In this document: positions 7,237 to 14,042 of the stretch, one piece after another
How the letters are laid out: the number at the start of each line of letters is the position of its first letter
Numbering within the stretch: the stretch's first letter is position 1
From: an uncultured Gammaproteobacteria bacterium
GTDB lineage: Bacteria; Pseudomonadota; Gammaproteobacteria; Arenicellales; Poriferihabitantaceae
Direction: 5' to 3'
NCBI GenBank assembly: GCA_938021685.1
Contig: CALIFM010000128.1
Span: 1 to 14,042, forward strand
Length of the DNA: 14,042 nt
Program-made: the position numbers and the translations under genes
Notes under the pieces: model-generated
Databases searched by the model: none
The model's input: the letters and a program-made list of their open reading frames with translations, nothing else
Told to the model about the DNA's origin: nothing

Positions 7237-8100
7237 TCAACCCCTCACTGGCCGCTGAAAGCTGCGCTGGATAAATTCTGCTAGACGGCTGACGAGCTCA
7301 CCAGGCTGGCGGCTGAGATAGTGCAAATGTACGTCCACGTCGTTTAGCTGCGGTAACTTACGCGTGTCTTTGATAATTTTCAGCTCTTGTGGCACCGTAC
7401 TTTTAGCTACCGCGGTTACACCCAAACCGGCCATCACCGCTGCGCGTATACCGCCATAGCTGGACCCTGTATACACAATGCGCCATGCCATTTTATCGGC
7501 CTTAAGCTGCCCCAACATCCGCTTGCGATAAACACAGCCTTCTGGCGCCACCACTAGAGACACCACACCAGCTTTATACGCCTCAGCCTCTCTACTTTGC
7601 ACCCACACGAGCTCTTCAGACCATACTGGCGCATGCGAGTAGGAGCTCTCTGTACTCAGTGCCAGCACAATATCGAGGTTCTCCGTACGTTGTTGTTCCA
7701 GTAGCTCACTAGAAAGCTGGCTTAACACTTCTAGCTTTACATCAGGGTAACGCTTCGAAAAGCCACCCAAGATCTGTGGTAAATATGACATGGCAAATTC
7801 GTTGGGGATACCGAGGCGCACGGTACCGCTTAATTGCGATTCTTCTAAGCGGTGATCCAGATCGTCGTTTAAGGCCAATATCTTACGGGCATAGTCCGCC
7901 ACTAACTCGCCCGCTTCGGTCAGCTGCACATCACGGCTGGTGCGGCGGATCAGCTCATTACCTGCTAGCGATTCCAACCGTTTAATTTGCAAGCTCAGCG
8001 CAGGCTGAGAGCGCCCTACGGCCACGCCCGCTTGGCTAAAACCGCCGTTATCTATGACTGCTACAAAGCTACGCAGTAATTCTGTTGGAAAATTCTTCAC
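7237..8100 (-). CDS. LysR-family transcriptional regulator
   Basis: A 287-residue DNA-binding regulator. The N-terminal winged helix-turn-helix is clear: LLRSFVAVIDNGGFSQAG (8-25), then SQPALSLQIKRLE (31-43) and RRTSRDVQLTEAGE (52-65). After a linker helix (about 70-90), SGTVRLGIPNE (91-101) opens the periplasmic-binding-protein-like effector domain. The start is a GTG at 8100, with no earlier start in frame and a weak ribosome binding site. It is divergent from gcvT across 140 bp and is followed by the amidohydrolase gene with a 2-bp gap. LysR regulators commonly control the divergent gene and their own operon, so gcvTHP-lipA, the amidohydrolase and perhaps tmoX are candidate targets. The effector cannot be read from the sequence. 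Confidence 0.88.
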   Translation of the reverse strand: MKNFPTELLRSFVAVIDNGGFSQAGVAVGRSQPALSLQIKRLESLAGNELIRRTSRDVQLTEAGELVADYARKILALNDDLDHRLEESQLSGTVRLGIPNEFAMSYLPQILGGFSKRYPDVKLEVLSQLSSELLEQQRTENLDIVLALSTESSYSHAPVWSEELVWVQSREAEAYKAGVVSLVVAPEGCVYRKRMLGQLKADKMAWRIVYTGSSYGGIRAAVMAGLGVTAVAKSTVPQELKIIKDTRKLPQLNDVDVHLHYLSRQPGELVSRLAEFIQRSFQRPVRG

Positions 8101-8240
8101 CTTGGTATTATTTTGATATAACCGACAAGAATAGATAATTCTATATTATTTGTTTATTAAATAATATGATTTCAACTAATCATTTCTATAAAAATATCCT
8201 ATGTCTTAAAATGCTTAGAAATAAATAACAAGACTAAGCC
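8101..8240. promoter_or_regulatory. Divergent promoter region between the LysR gene and gcvT
   Basis: A 140-bp, very AT-rich spacer. It holds three adjacent inverted repeats: ATAAT-N5-ATTAT (8135-8149, fitting the LysR T-N11-A pattern), ATTATTT-N7-AAATAAT (8145-8165) and ATGATT-N6-AATCAT (8166-8183). TATAAA at 8187-8192 could be a -10 box for gcvT, but no convincing -35 is seen. The conserved bases of a glycine riboswitch are not visible. Confidence 0.5.
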
Positions 8241-9356
8241 ATGAGCGACGCACTACTCTCCACCGCCTTAACCGAATTACATATTGAGAACGAAGCCAAA
8301 ATGGTGCCGTTTGCGGGCTATAACATGCCCGTGCAATACCCCGATGGCGTGCTTAAAGAGCATTTGCACACCCGCGAAAATGCTGGTTTGTTCGATGTCT
8401 CACATATGGGCCAAGCATGGGTAACGGGTGAAGATGCAGGCAGTGAGCTGGAAAAACTTATCCCCATCGATATTGTCGGCTTGGCTGATGGTGAACAGCG
8501 CTACGGCTTTTTTACCAATAAAAACGGCGGGATTGAGGACGACTTGATGGTTTCACGCTGGGGCAATGATTTTTTCTTGGTCGTCAACGCTGCCTGTAAA
8601 GACCAAGATTTTGCTTACTTACGGCAACAGCTAGGCGGTGACAGCAAATTGAATATCATTGAAGATCGCGCCCTATTGGCTCTGCAAGGCCCTAAAGCCC
8701 ATCTTGTGATGCAAGACTTAGGGCACAGCCTGAAAGATATGGCTTTTATGAATTGCCGCGAACTTAACTTGGCCGGCGCACAGTGCTACGTCAGCCGCAG
8801 CGGCTATAGCGGTGAAGATGGTTTTGAAATATCAATTGCCAACAGCGAAGCATTAGAACTAGCTCGCCACTTACAAGCCCACAAGCACTGCAAGTGGATT
8901 GGCCTTGGCGCACGTGATAGCTTGCGCCTTGAAGGCGGCATGTGCTTATACGGCCATGATATAGACCAAAATACCAGCCCTGTGGAGGCCGCCATTACTT
9001 GGGCCATCTCGCCCGTGCGGCGCAGCGGCGGTGCACGCGAAGGCGGCTTTGTCGGTGCAGATGTGATCTTGCCGCAGATTCCTAACAAGGTCAGTCGCAA
9101 GCGTGTGGGCATCAAGCCCACTGGCCGCGCGCCCATTCGGGAAGGCACAGTGCTGGCTGATGCCGACGGCAACGCCATTGGCCATATCACCAGCGGCGGC
9201 TTTAGCCCAAGCCTAGGTCACCCGATTGCAATGGGCTATGTAAGCAAATCACACAGCAAACTGGGCAGCACAGTGTACGCCCAGGTACGCGGCAAACTTA
9301 ACGAAGCCAAGGTGAGCAAAACGGACTTTGTACAGAATAATTTTTATCGTCTATAA
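8241..9356 (+). CDS. gcvT: Glycine cleavage system T protein (aminomethyltransferase)
   Basis: T protein transfers the methylene group from aminomethyl-lipoyl GcvH to tetrahydrofolate, releasing ammonia and making 5,10-methylene-THF. The 371-residue length is normal. Family landmarks are MVPFAGYNMPVQYPDG (21-36), LFDVSHMGQ (50-58), NKNGGIEDD (93-101) with the catalytic-type aspartate at D100, SGYSGEDGFEIS around 197-208, LGARDSLRLEGGM near 235-247, and a C-terminal barrel with GHITSGGFSPSLG. It is first in the operon, 63 bp before gcvH. The ATG at 8241 matches the usual N-terminus, although the ribosome binding site is poor. It shares its fold and its folate chemistry with the C-terminal half of the Tdm-like protein at the left edge, but all its motifs are those of true GcvT. 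Confidence 0.95.
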   Translation: MSDALLSTALTELHIENEAKMVPFAGYNMPVQYPDGVLKEHLHTRENAGLFDVSHMGQAWVTGEDAGSELEKLIPIDIVGLADGEQRYGFFTNKNGGIEDDLMVSRWGNDFFLVVNAACKDQDFAYLRQQLGGDSKLNIIEDRALLALQGPKAHLVMQDLGHSLKDMAFMNCRELNLAGAQCYVSRSGYSGEDGFEISIANSEALELARHLQAHKHCKWIGLGARDSLRLEGGMCLYGHDIDQNTSPVEAAITWAISPVRRSGGAREGGFVGADVILPQIPNKVSRKRVGIKPTGRAPIREGTVLADADGNAIGHITSGGFSPSLGHPIAMGYVSKSHSKLGSTVYAQVRGKLNEAKVSKTDFVQNNFYRL

Positions 9357-9419
9357 GTCTAAGGCGATACCAACAAATCAATTCAAATAATCAATAAACT
9401 AATAGAGAGGACATCAAAC

Positions 9420-9794
9420 ATGAGTAACAAATTTACTGAAGACCACGAATGGGGCCAGCAAGATGGCGACACCTTAACCGTAGGCATCACTAACTTTGCC
9501 CAAGAGCAGCTGGGCGACATAGTGTACGTGGAACTACCTGATGTAGGCCGTGAAGTAGAGCAAGGTGAAGAATGCGCTGTGGTTGAGTCAGTTAAGGCTG
9601 CAGGCGACGTCAAATCGCCTGCTTCAGGCGAAGTGATTGAAGTAAATGTTGCTTTGGAAGACGAACCAGAGCTAGTAAATGCGGCACCCGAAGACGGTGG
9701 CTGGTTTTACAAAATCAAGCTTAGCAACAATGACGAGCTTGCTAGTCTGATGGATAAAGATGCCTATGCCGCTTTTGTAGAGTCCGTTAGCTAA
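9420..9794 (+). CDS. gcvH: Glycine cleavage system H protein (lipoyl carrier)
   Basis: H protein is the small shuttle that carries the aminomethyl intermediate on a lipoyl arm between the P, T and L proteins. It has 124 residues. The lipoylation site is in VVESVKAAGDV, with the modified lysine at K59. The N-terminal FTEDHEW and the closing GGWFYKIKL region are typical. GAGAGG at 9405-9410 gives a good ribosome binding site nine bases before the ATG. It sits between gcvT and gcvP; lipA further down the operon would supply sulfur insertion for its lipoyl group. Base use matches its neighbours. Confidence 0.96.
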   Translation: MSNKFTEDHEWGQQDGDTLTVGITNFAQEQLGDIVYVELPDVGREVEQGEECAVVESVKAAGDVKSPASGEVIEVNVALEDEPELVNAAPEDGGWFYKIKLSNNDELASLMDKDAYAAFVESVS

Positions 9795-9894
9795 GAAGGC
9801 TAGATAGCCACTCTTCAGTCAACACGACGGGCCTTGTTTTCGTTAGGATTAATGCCCATCGCCTTTCACCCACAGCAACCGAATAAATAGCGCC

Positions 9895-12768
9895 ATGCCA
9901 CAACCATTTTCCGCCCGCCATCTTGGCCCTAACAGCGATGACCGCAAAGCGATGCTCGAAGCCCTAGGCCTTGAGTCCATTGAGCAGCTGATTGACCAAA
10001 CTATTCCAACTTCACTGCCACGCTGCGGTGACCCACGCGTGGGTGAACCCTTGAGTGAAGACGATGCTTTGCGCAAACTGGCGCGGCTGGCCAACGAGAA
10101 CGAACGCCACGTATCAATGATTGGTTGTGGCTATCACGGCACGCGCTTGCCATCGGTGATTCGCCGTAACGTGTTGGAAAACCCAGACTGGTATACCGCC
10201 TATACTCCCTACCAACCTGAAATTAGCCAAGGCCGTTTGGAAGCCTTGATGATTTACCAGCAAATGGTGATGGACCTGACTGGCATGGAAATTGCCAACG
10301 CTTCGATGCTGGACGAAGCGACTGCTGCAGCTGAGGCAATGACTATGTCCAAGCGCTTGTCAAAGAGCAAAAGCATGGCCTACTTCGTTGATCAAGACAC
10401 TCATCCGCAAACTTTAGCGGTTATTCATACCCGCGCTGAACCAATGGGCATCGAGGTACTCGTGGGCGATCCTAAAAGTGAATTAGATGGGCAAGATGTA
10501 TTCGGCGCACTGTTTCATTATCCTGGCTCTACCGGCGCAATCCATGATTTCACTGATGAAATCAAAGCTGTGCAGGCAGGCAAAGGCCTAGTCACTATTG
10601 CCGCCGATATTATGGCCTTAGCGCTGCTTAAATCCCCGGCAGAAATGGGCGCCGACATCGCCGTGGGCACCACCCAACGCTTTGGTGTGCCGATGGGCTA
10701 CGGTGGGCCGCACGCGGCTTACTTCGCCACGCTTGATACGCACAAGCGCTCAGTGCCCGGCCGCATCATCGGTTTATCCATCGATGCACAAGGCGACCCC
10801 GCCTACCGCATGGCTCTGCAAACCCGCGAACAACATATCCGCCGTGAGAAAGCAACCAGCAACATTTGTACTGCACAGGCACTATTAGCAATCATCGCCG
10901 CCTTGTACTGCGTCTATCACGGTGCCGACGGCGTCAAACGTATTGCAGCACGCATCAATCACAACACCCGCATGCTGGCTGACAAGCTCAAGCAAATCAA
11001 TGTGGACGTGGTCAACGAGCATTATTTCGATACCTTGCTGATTTCCGCCCCAGGCCAAGCGCGACGCGCGGTGGCCGCCGCCCTTCAAAACGGGCTAAAC
11101 ATTCGCTTAATTGACGACAACACCATCAGTGTAACCTTAGACGAAACACACAAGGAAAAGCACATCAACATGCTGGTGGATGCCTTTGCTTCGCCGTTTA
11201 GAAAGTCAACTGACATCGTAGACAACCAAACACCCGCACAAAGCATTCCAAAAGGTTTGCAACGTAGCAGCGAGTATTTCACCCATCAAGTGTTCAACGA
11301 ATACCGCAACGAAACGGCGATGATGCGTTTTTTACGCGGCCTTTCGCAAAAAGACATCACCCTAGCACGCGCAATGATCCCGCTGGGGTCGTGCACCATG
11401 AAGCTGAACTCTGCCACTGAGATGGACTCCGTCTCAAATCCGCGCTTTGCCAAGCTGCACCCTTTCGTGCCAGTGGATCAGGCACAGGGCTACCAAACCA
11501 TCATACGCGAGCTGAGTGAAGACTTATGCGAAATCACTGGCTACGATGCGTTGTCGATGCAGCCTAATGCTGGTTCCCAAGGCGAATATGCCGGCTTGCT
11601 CTGCATCCGCAAGTACCACATCTCACGCGGCGATTCACACCGCACCATCTGCCTTATTCCCTCATCCGCGCACGGCACCAACCCTGCCAGCGCCGTTATG
11701 GCGGGCATGAAGGTAGTGATCATCAAGTGCGACGAAGAAGGCAATGTGGATATGGACGACCTCAATGCCAAAGCAGAGAAACACAGCAATGAGCTGGCGG
11801 CGGTAATGATCACCTACCCTTCCACATTCGGTGTGTTTGAAGCTACAGTTCAAGAGTTATGCCAAATTACTCATAACCATGGCGGACAAGTATACTTGGA
11901 CGGTGCCAATCTCAATGCGATGATTGGCTTAATTCGCCCCGGCGACTTAGGCGCAGACGTGTCGCACTTAAATCTACACAAAACTTTTGCTATTCCACAC
12001 GGCGGTGGCGGCCCGGGCATGGGACCGATTGGTGTGAAAAAGCACCTTGCACCTTTCTTGCCCGACCACGTGGTAGTAGAAGGCGTGAATCCGCATGAAA
12101 ATGCCATGCCCATCGGCGCAGTATCGGCTGCACCATGGGGTTCGCCCCTCATTTTGACCATCTCCTGGGCTTACATCAAAATGCTCGGTAGCCAAGGCCT
12201 CACTAAGGCCACTCGCACCGCGATATTGAGCTCTAACTACATCGCCAATGCGCTCAAAGAGGCGTACCCCGTACGCTATACGGGCGAAAACGGCCGGGTG
12301 GCGCACGAGTGCATCATCGATTGCTCGGAGTTCAAGCAATCAGCGGACGTGAGCGTCGAAGACATTGCCAAGCGCCTGATGGACTATGGCTTTCACTCGC
12401 CCACAATGTCGTGGCCGGTCCACGATTCTTTGATGATCGAACCAACCGAGAGTGAACCGAAATCAGAGATCGATCGCTTCATTCGCGCGATGCTGTCTAT
12501 TCGTGAGGAAATTGCGCTAATCGAATCAGGCGCGATGGATAAAGAGCATAATCCGCTAAAAAACGCGCCGCACAGCAGCCAGCTGATCGATATGGACGAG
12601 TGGGCTTATCCCTACACCCGCCAAACAGCGTTCTTCCCAGTTGCTGGGCTCAAGCAAAATAAGTATTGGCCGCCAGTGGGTCGAATCGATAATATCTATG
12701 GTGATAAAAACCTTAATTGTTCATGTCCACCTATGGAAGATTACATGGACGAAGGCGAACATCAATAA
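9895..12768 (+). CDS. gcvP: Glycine dehydrogenase (decarboxylating), P protein
   Basis: The PLP-dependent P protein decarboxylates glycine and loads the aminomethyl group onto lipoyl-GcvH. At 957 residues it is the full single-chain type, with two related halves; only the second carries the cofactor. The PLP-binding lysine is K696 in LNLHKTFAIPHGGGGPGMGP, followed by the glycine-rich loop. IPLGSCTMKLNSATEM (about 492-507) is also a hallmark. The N-terminal half is complete, beginning FSARHLGPNSDD. A 100-bp gap separates it from gcvH, the largest in the operon, but no terminator is seen there. The ATG at 9895 has a weak ribosome binding site yet matches the family N-terminus. The L protein (dihydrolipoamide dehydrogenase) is not in the window, as is usual since it is shared with other complexes. 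Confidence 0.97.
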   Translation: MPQPFSARHLGPNSDDRKAMLEALGLESIEQLIDQTIPTSLPRCGDPRVGEPLSEDDALRKLARLANENERHVSMIGCGYHGTRLPSVIRRNVLENPDWYTAYTPYQPEISQGRLEALMIYQQMVMDLTGMEIANASMLDEATAAAEAMTMSKRLSKSKSMAYFVDQDTHPQTLAVIHTRAEPMGIEVLVGDPKSELDGQDVFGALFHYPGSTGAIHDFTDEIKAVQAGKGLVTIAADIMALALLKSPAEMGADIAVGTTQRFGVPMGYGGPHAAYFATLDTHKRSVPGRIIGLSIDAQGDPAYRMALQTREQHIRREKATSNICTAQALLAIIAALYCVYHGADGVKRIAARINHNTRMLADKLKQINVDVVNEHYFDTLLISAPGQARRAVAAALQNGLNIRLIDDNTISVTLDETHKEKHINMLVDAFASPFRKSTDIVDNQTPAQSIPKGLQRSSEYFTHQVFNEYRNETAMMRFLRGLSQKDITLARAMIPLGSCTMKLNSATEMDSVSNPRFAKLHPFVPVDQAQGYQTIIRELSEDLCEITGYDALSMQPNAGSQGEYAGLLCIRKYHISRGDSHRTICLIPSSAHGTNPASAVMAGMKVVIIKCDEEGNVDMDDLNAKAEKHSNELAAVMITYPSTFGVFEATVQELCQITHNHGGQVYLDGANLNAMIGLIRPGDLGADVSHLNLHKTFAIPHGGGGPGMGPIGVKKHLAPFLPDHVVVEGVNPHENAMPIGAVSAAPWGSPLILTISWAYIKMLGSQGLTKATRTAILSSNYIANALKEAYPVRYTGENGRVAHECIIDCSEFKQSADVSVEDIAKRLMDYGFHSPTMSWPVHDSLMIEPTESEPKSEIDRFIRAMLSIREEIALIESGAMDKEHNPLKNAPHSSQLIDMDEWAYPYTRQTAFFPVAGLKQNKYWPPVGRIDNIYGDKNLNCSCPPMEDYMDEGEHQ

Positions 12769-12803
12769 ACCATTATCAAGCAGCCCTTACGATACGCCAG
12801 CCC

Positions 12804-13784
12804 ATGACTTCATCTACCAACATTCCGCCTAGTAAAATCACGCAGGGTGAAAAACTGCGCGGCGAAGCTAAAACTGCACGCATTCCCGTTAAGATTGCGC
12901 CACAACCCAAAGAACAGGTGCTGCGCAAGCCTAATTGGATTCGTGCCAGTTTCCCCGGCACACCGGAAGTGATCGCGCTGAAAAAAATCCTACGCGAAAA
13001 CAAGTTGCATACGGTGTGCGAAGAGGCCGCCTGCCCTAACTTAGGCGAATGCTTTGGCAAAGGCACTGCCACCTTTTTGGTGATGGGCGATATCTGCACG
13101 CGGCGCTGCCCATTTTGTGACGTGGCGCACGGCCGCCCTAACCCGCTGGACGAAAGCGAGCCACAGCACTTGGCCGATACTATTCAAAAAATGGGCCTGC
13201 GCTATGTCGTCATCACCTCGGTTAACCGCGACGACTTACGCGACGGCGGCGCGGGGCACATCATGCAATGCGTTAAGGCCACCCGCGCGGCCAACCCAAA
13301 CACTCAGATTGAAATTCTCACCCCTGATTTTCGCGGCCGCACCCGCAAAGCCGCCATCGAAATTTTGGCGCAAAACCCACCAGATGTATTCAACCATAAC
13401 CTCGAAACCGTGCCGCGCTTATACAAACAAGCGCGCCCGGGGGCGGACTACGTAGTATCACTGGAACTGCTGCGTGACGTAAAAGCCCATATGCCAGGCG
13501 TACCCACCAAATCGGGCATTATGCTCGGCCTTGGTGAGACTACCGAAGAAGTGGTGCAGACCCTTAAAGACATGCGCGAGTACGACATCGACATGCTCAC
13601 ATTGGGGCAATACCTGCAACCCAGCCGCCATCACTTGGCGGTGGAGAAATACTACACCCCTGAAGAATTTGAGCAATTAAAAACCATCGCCGAAGACTTA
13701 GGCTTTGAAAACGTCGCCTCCGGCGCAATGGTGCGCTCGTCGTACCATGCGGATGAGCAGGCGGAGAAGGCGCTGGCTAATTAG
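12804..13784 (+). CDS. lipA: Lipoyl synthase
   Basis: A radical-SAM enzyme that inserts two sulfur atoms into octanoyl groups on lipoyl domains, including that of GcvH. It has 326 residues. It carries the auxiliary cluster motif C72-x4-C77-x5-C83 (CEEAACPNLGEC), the radical-SAM motif C98-x3-C102-x2-C105 (CTRRCPFC), and the C-terminal RSSY (311-314) that supplies the serine ligand to the auxiliary cluster. The ATG at 12804 is preferred to one at 12717, which would overlap gcvP by 52 bp and add 29 residues of non-family sequence. The 35-bp gap after gcvP suggests one transcript. lipB, its more usual partner, is absent from the window, so placement with the gcv genes ties lipoate synthesis to glycine cleavage. 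Confidence 0.96.
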   Translation: MTSSTNIPPSKITQGEKLRGEAKTARIPVKIAPQPKEQVLRKPNWIRASFPGTPEVIALKKILRENKLHTVCEEAACPNLGECFGKGTATFLVMGDICTRRCPFCDVAHGRPNPLDESEPQHLADTIQKMGLRYVVITSVNRDDLRDGGAGHIMQCVKATRAANPNTQIEILTPDFRGRTRKAAIEILAQNPPDVFNHNLETVPRLYKQARPGADYVVSLELLRDVKAHMPGVPTKSGIMLGLGETTEEVVQTLKDMREYDIDMLTLGQYLQPSRHHLAVEKYYTPEEFEQLKTIAEDLGFENVASGAMVRSSYHADEQAEKALAN

Positions 13785-13789
13785 CCAGC
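13772..13789. repeat. 18-bp perfect palindrome across the lipA stop codon
   Basis: GCTGGCTAA followed by TTAGCCAGC is a perfect 9+9 palindrome that contains the TAG stop of lipA. As RNA it would form a 7-bp stem with an AATT loop. No T-run follows on either strand, so it is not a standard intrinsic terminator; it may act in mRNA 3' end stability or be a protein site. Confidence 0.5.
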
Positions 13790-13832
13790 CAAGGTAATAC
13801 CACCAATTCACACAAAAACATATACTGAAATT

Positions 13833-14042
13833 ATGCGAAAAACCTATAGAGACCCCTTCCAACTTAAAACCGAAATAAACGAAGATCAGACTTACAAAAT
13901 TGACATTAGCGGTAAAAAAATCGAGCTTTCATCAATTGATTTTGAACCAAAAAGAGATGAGTTAAGTGTTAGACCGGACTCTCAAAATGGCAAAATCAGG
14001 CTAGAGATTTGTTTCAATTATAAACTCTTATCAAACTCAAGC
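13833..14042 (+). CDS. Hypothetical protein, 5' part only
   Basis: An open frame of 70 codons starts at ATG 13833 and continues past the right edge without a stop. The visible protein, beginning MRKTYRDPFQ, is hydrophilic and charged, with alternating polar and hydrophobic residues (YKIDISGKKIEL, then IRLEICFNYKLL) that suggest beta strands. I recognise no family. It is clearly more AT-rich than lipA and the gcv genes, and it lies 48 bp after lipA without a strong ribosome binding site. It may be a recently acquired or weakly conserved gene; a chance open frame cannot be excluded. Confidence 0.45.
   Translation, partial: MRKTYRDPFQLKTEINEDQTYKIDISGKKIELSSIDFEPKRDELSVRPDSQNGKIRLEICFNYKLLSNSS

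Noticed and set aside
8101..8240. Glycine riboswitch before gcvT, as found in many bacteria.
   Set aside because: The leader is too short and AT-rich and lacks the conserved G-rich aptamer segments.
9793..9815. Small hairpin GGCTA-GA-TAGCC after gcvH as a terminator.
   Set aside because: The stem is short, the two-base loop is too tight and no T-run follows.
11541..12339. Open frames on the minus strand within gcvP, and similar opposite-strand frames elsewhere.
   Set aside because: They overlap clear conserved genes and show no recognisable protein features; they are shadows of the codon pattern.
12717..12803. Longer lipA start at 12717 overlapping gcvP.
   Set aside because: The extra 29 residues come from the gcvP coding sequence in another frame and do not resemble LipA N-termini.

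Overview
This window looks like chromosome from a heterotrophic, probably marine, proteobacterium. The best guess is a gammaproteobacterium, because of the single-chain 957-residue GcvP, the gcvT-gcvH-gcvP order and the moderate GC of the genes. The assignment rests on protein resemblance and gene order only.

The left part (1-6226, minus strand) reads in transcription order as: a periplasmic substrate-binding protein, an ATPase, a fused double permease, and a large DUF1989-GcvT fusion that runs off the left edge. Together these look like a trimethylamine N-oxide (TMAO) uptake and demethylation locus, tmoX-tmoV-tmoW-tdm. TMAO would be imported by an ABC transporter and split by the demethylase Tdm into dimethylamine and formaldehyde, with the formaldehyde passed to tetrahydrofolate. 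A strong intrinsic terminator followed by a perfect -10 hexamer lies between tmoX and tmoV, so the binding protein is probably expressed separately and more highly than the rest.

The middle part (6470-8100, minus strand) holds a LysR-type regulator directly followed by an N-formylglutamate amidohydrolase family protein. A 243-bp spacer with two sets of direct repeats separates the pair from tmoX.

The right part (8241-13784, plus strand) is a glycine cleavage operon, gcvT-gcvH-gcvP, followed 35 bp later by lipA, whose product makes the lipoyl group that GcvH carries. It diverges from the LysR gene across a 140-bp AT-rich spacer containing several inverted repeats. After lipA an AT-rich reading frame of unknown function enters the right edge.

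The likely theme is one-carbon metabolism. Both Tdm and the glycine cleavage system deliver one-carbon units to tetrahydrofolate as 5,10-methylene-THF, and the formyl-amide hydrolase between them may act on a related one-carbon or amide compound. I found no mobile element, CRISPR array, tRNA, rRNA or glycine riboswitch. No stretch longer than 300 bases lacks a gene.
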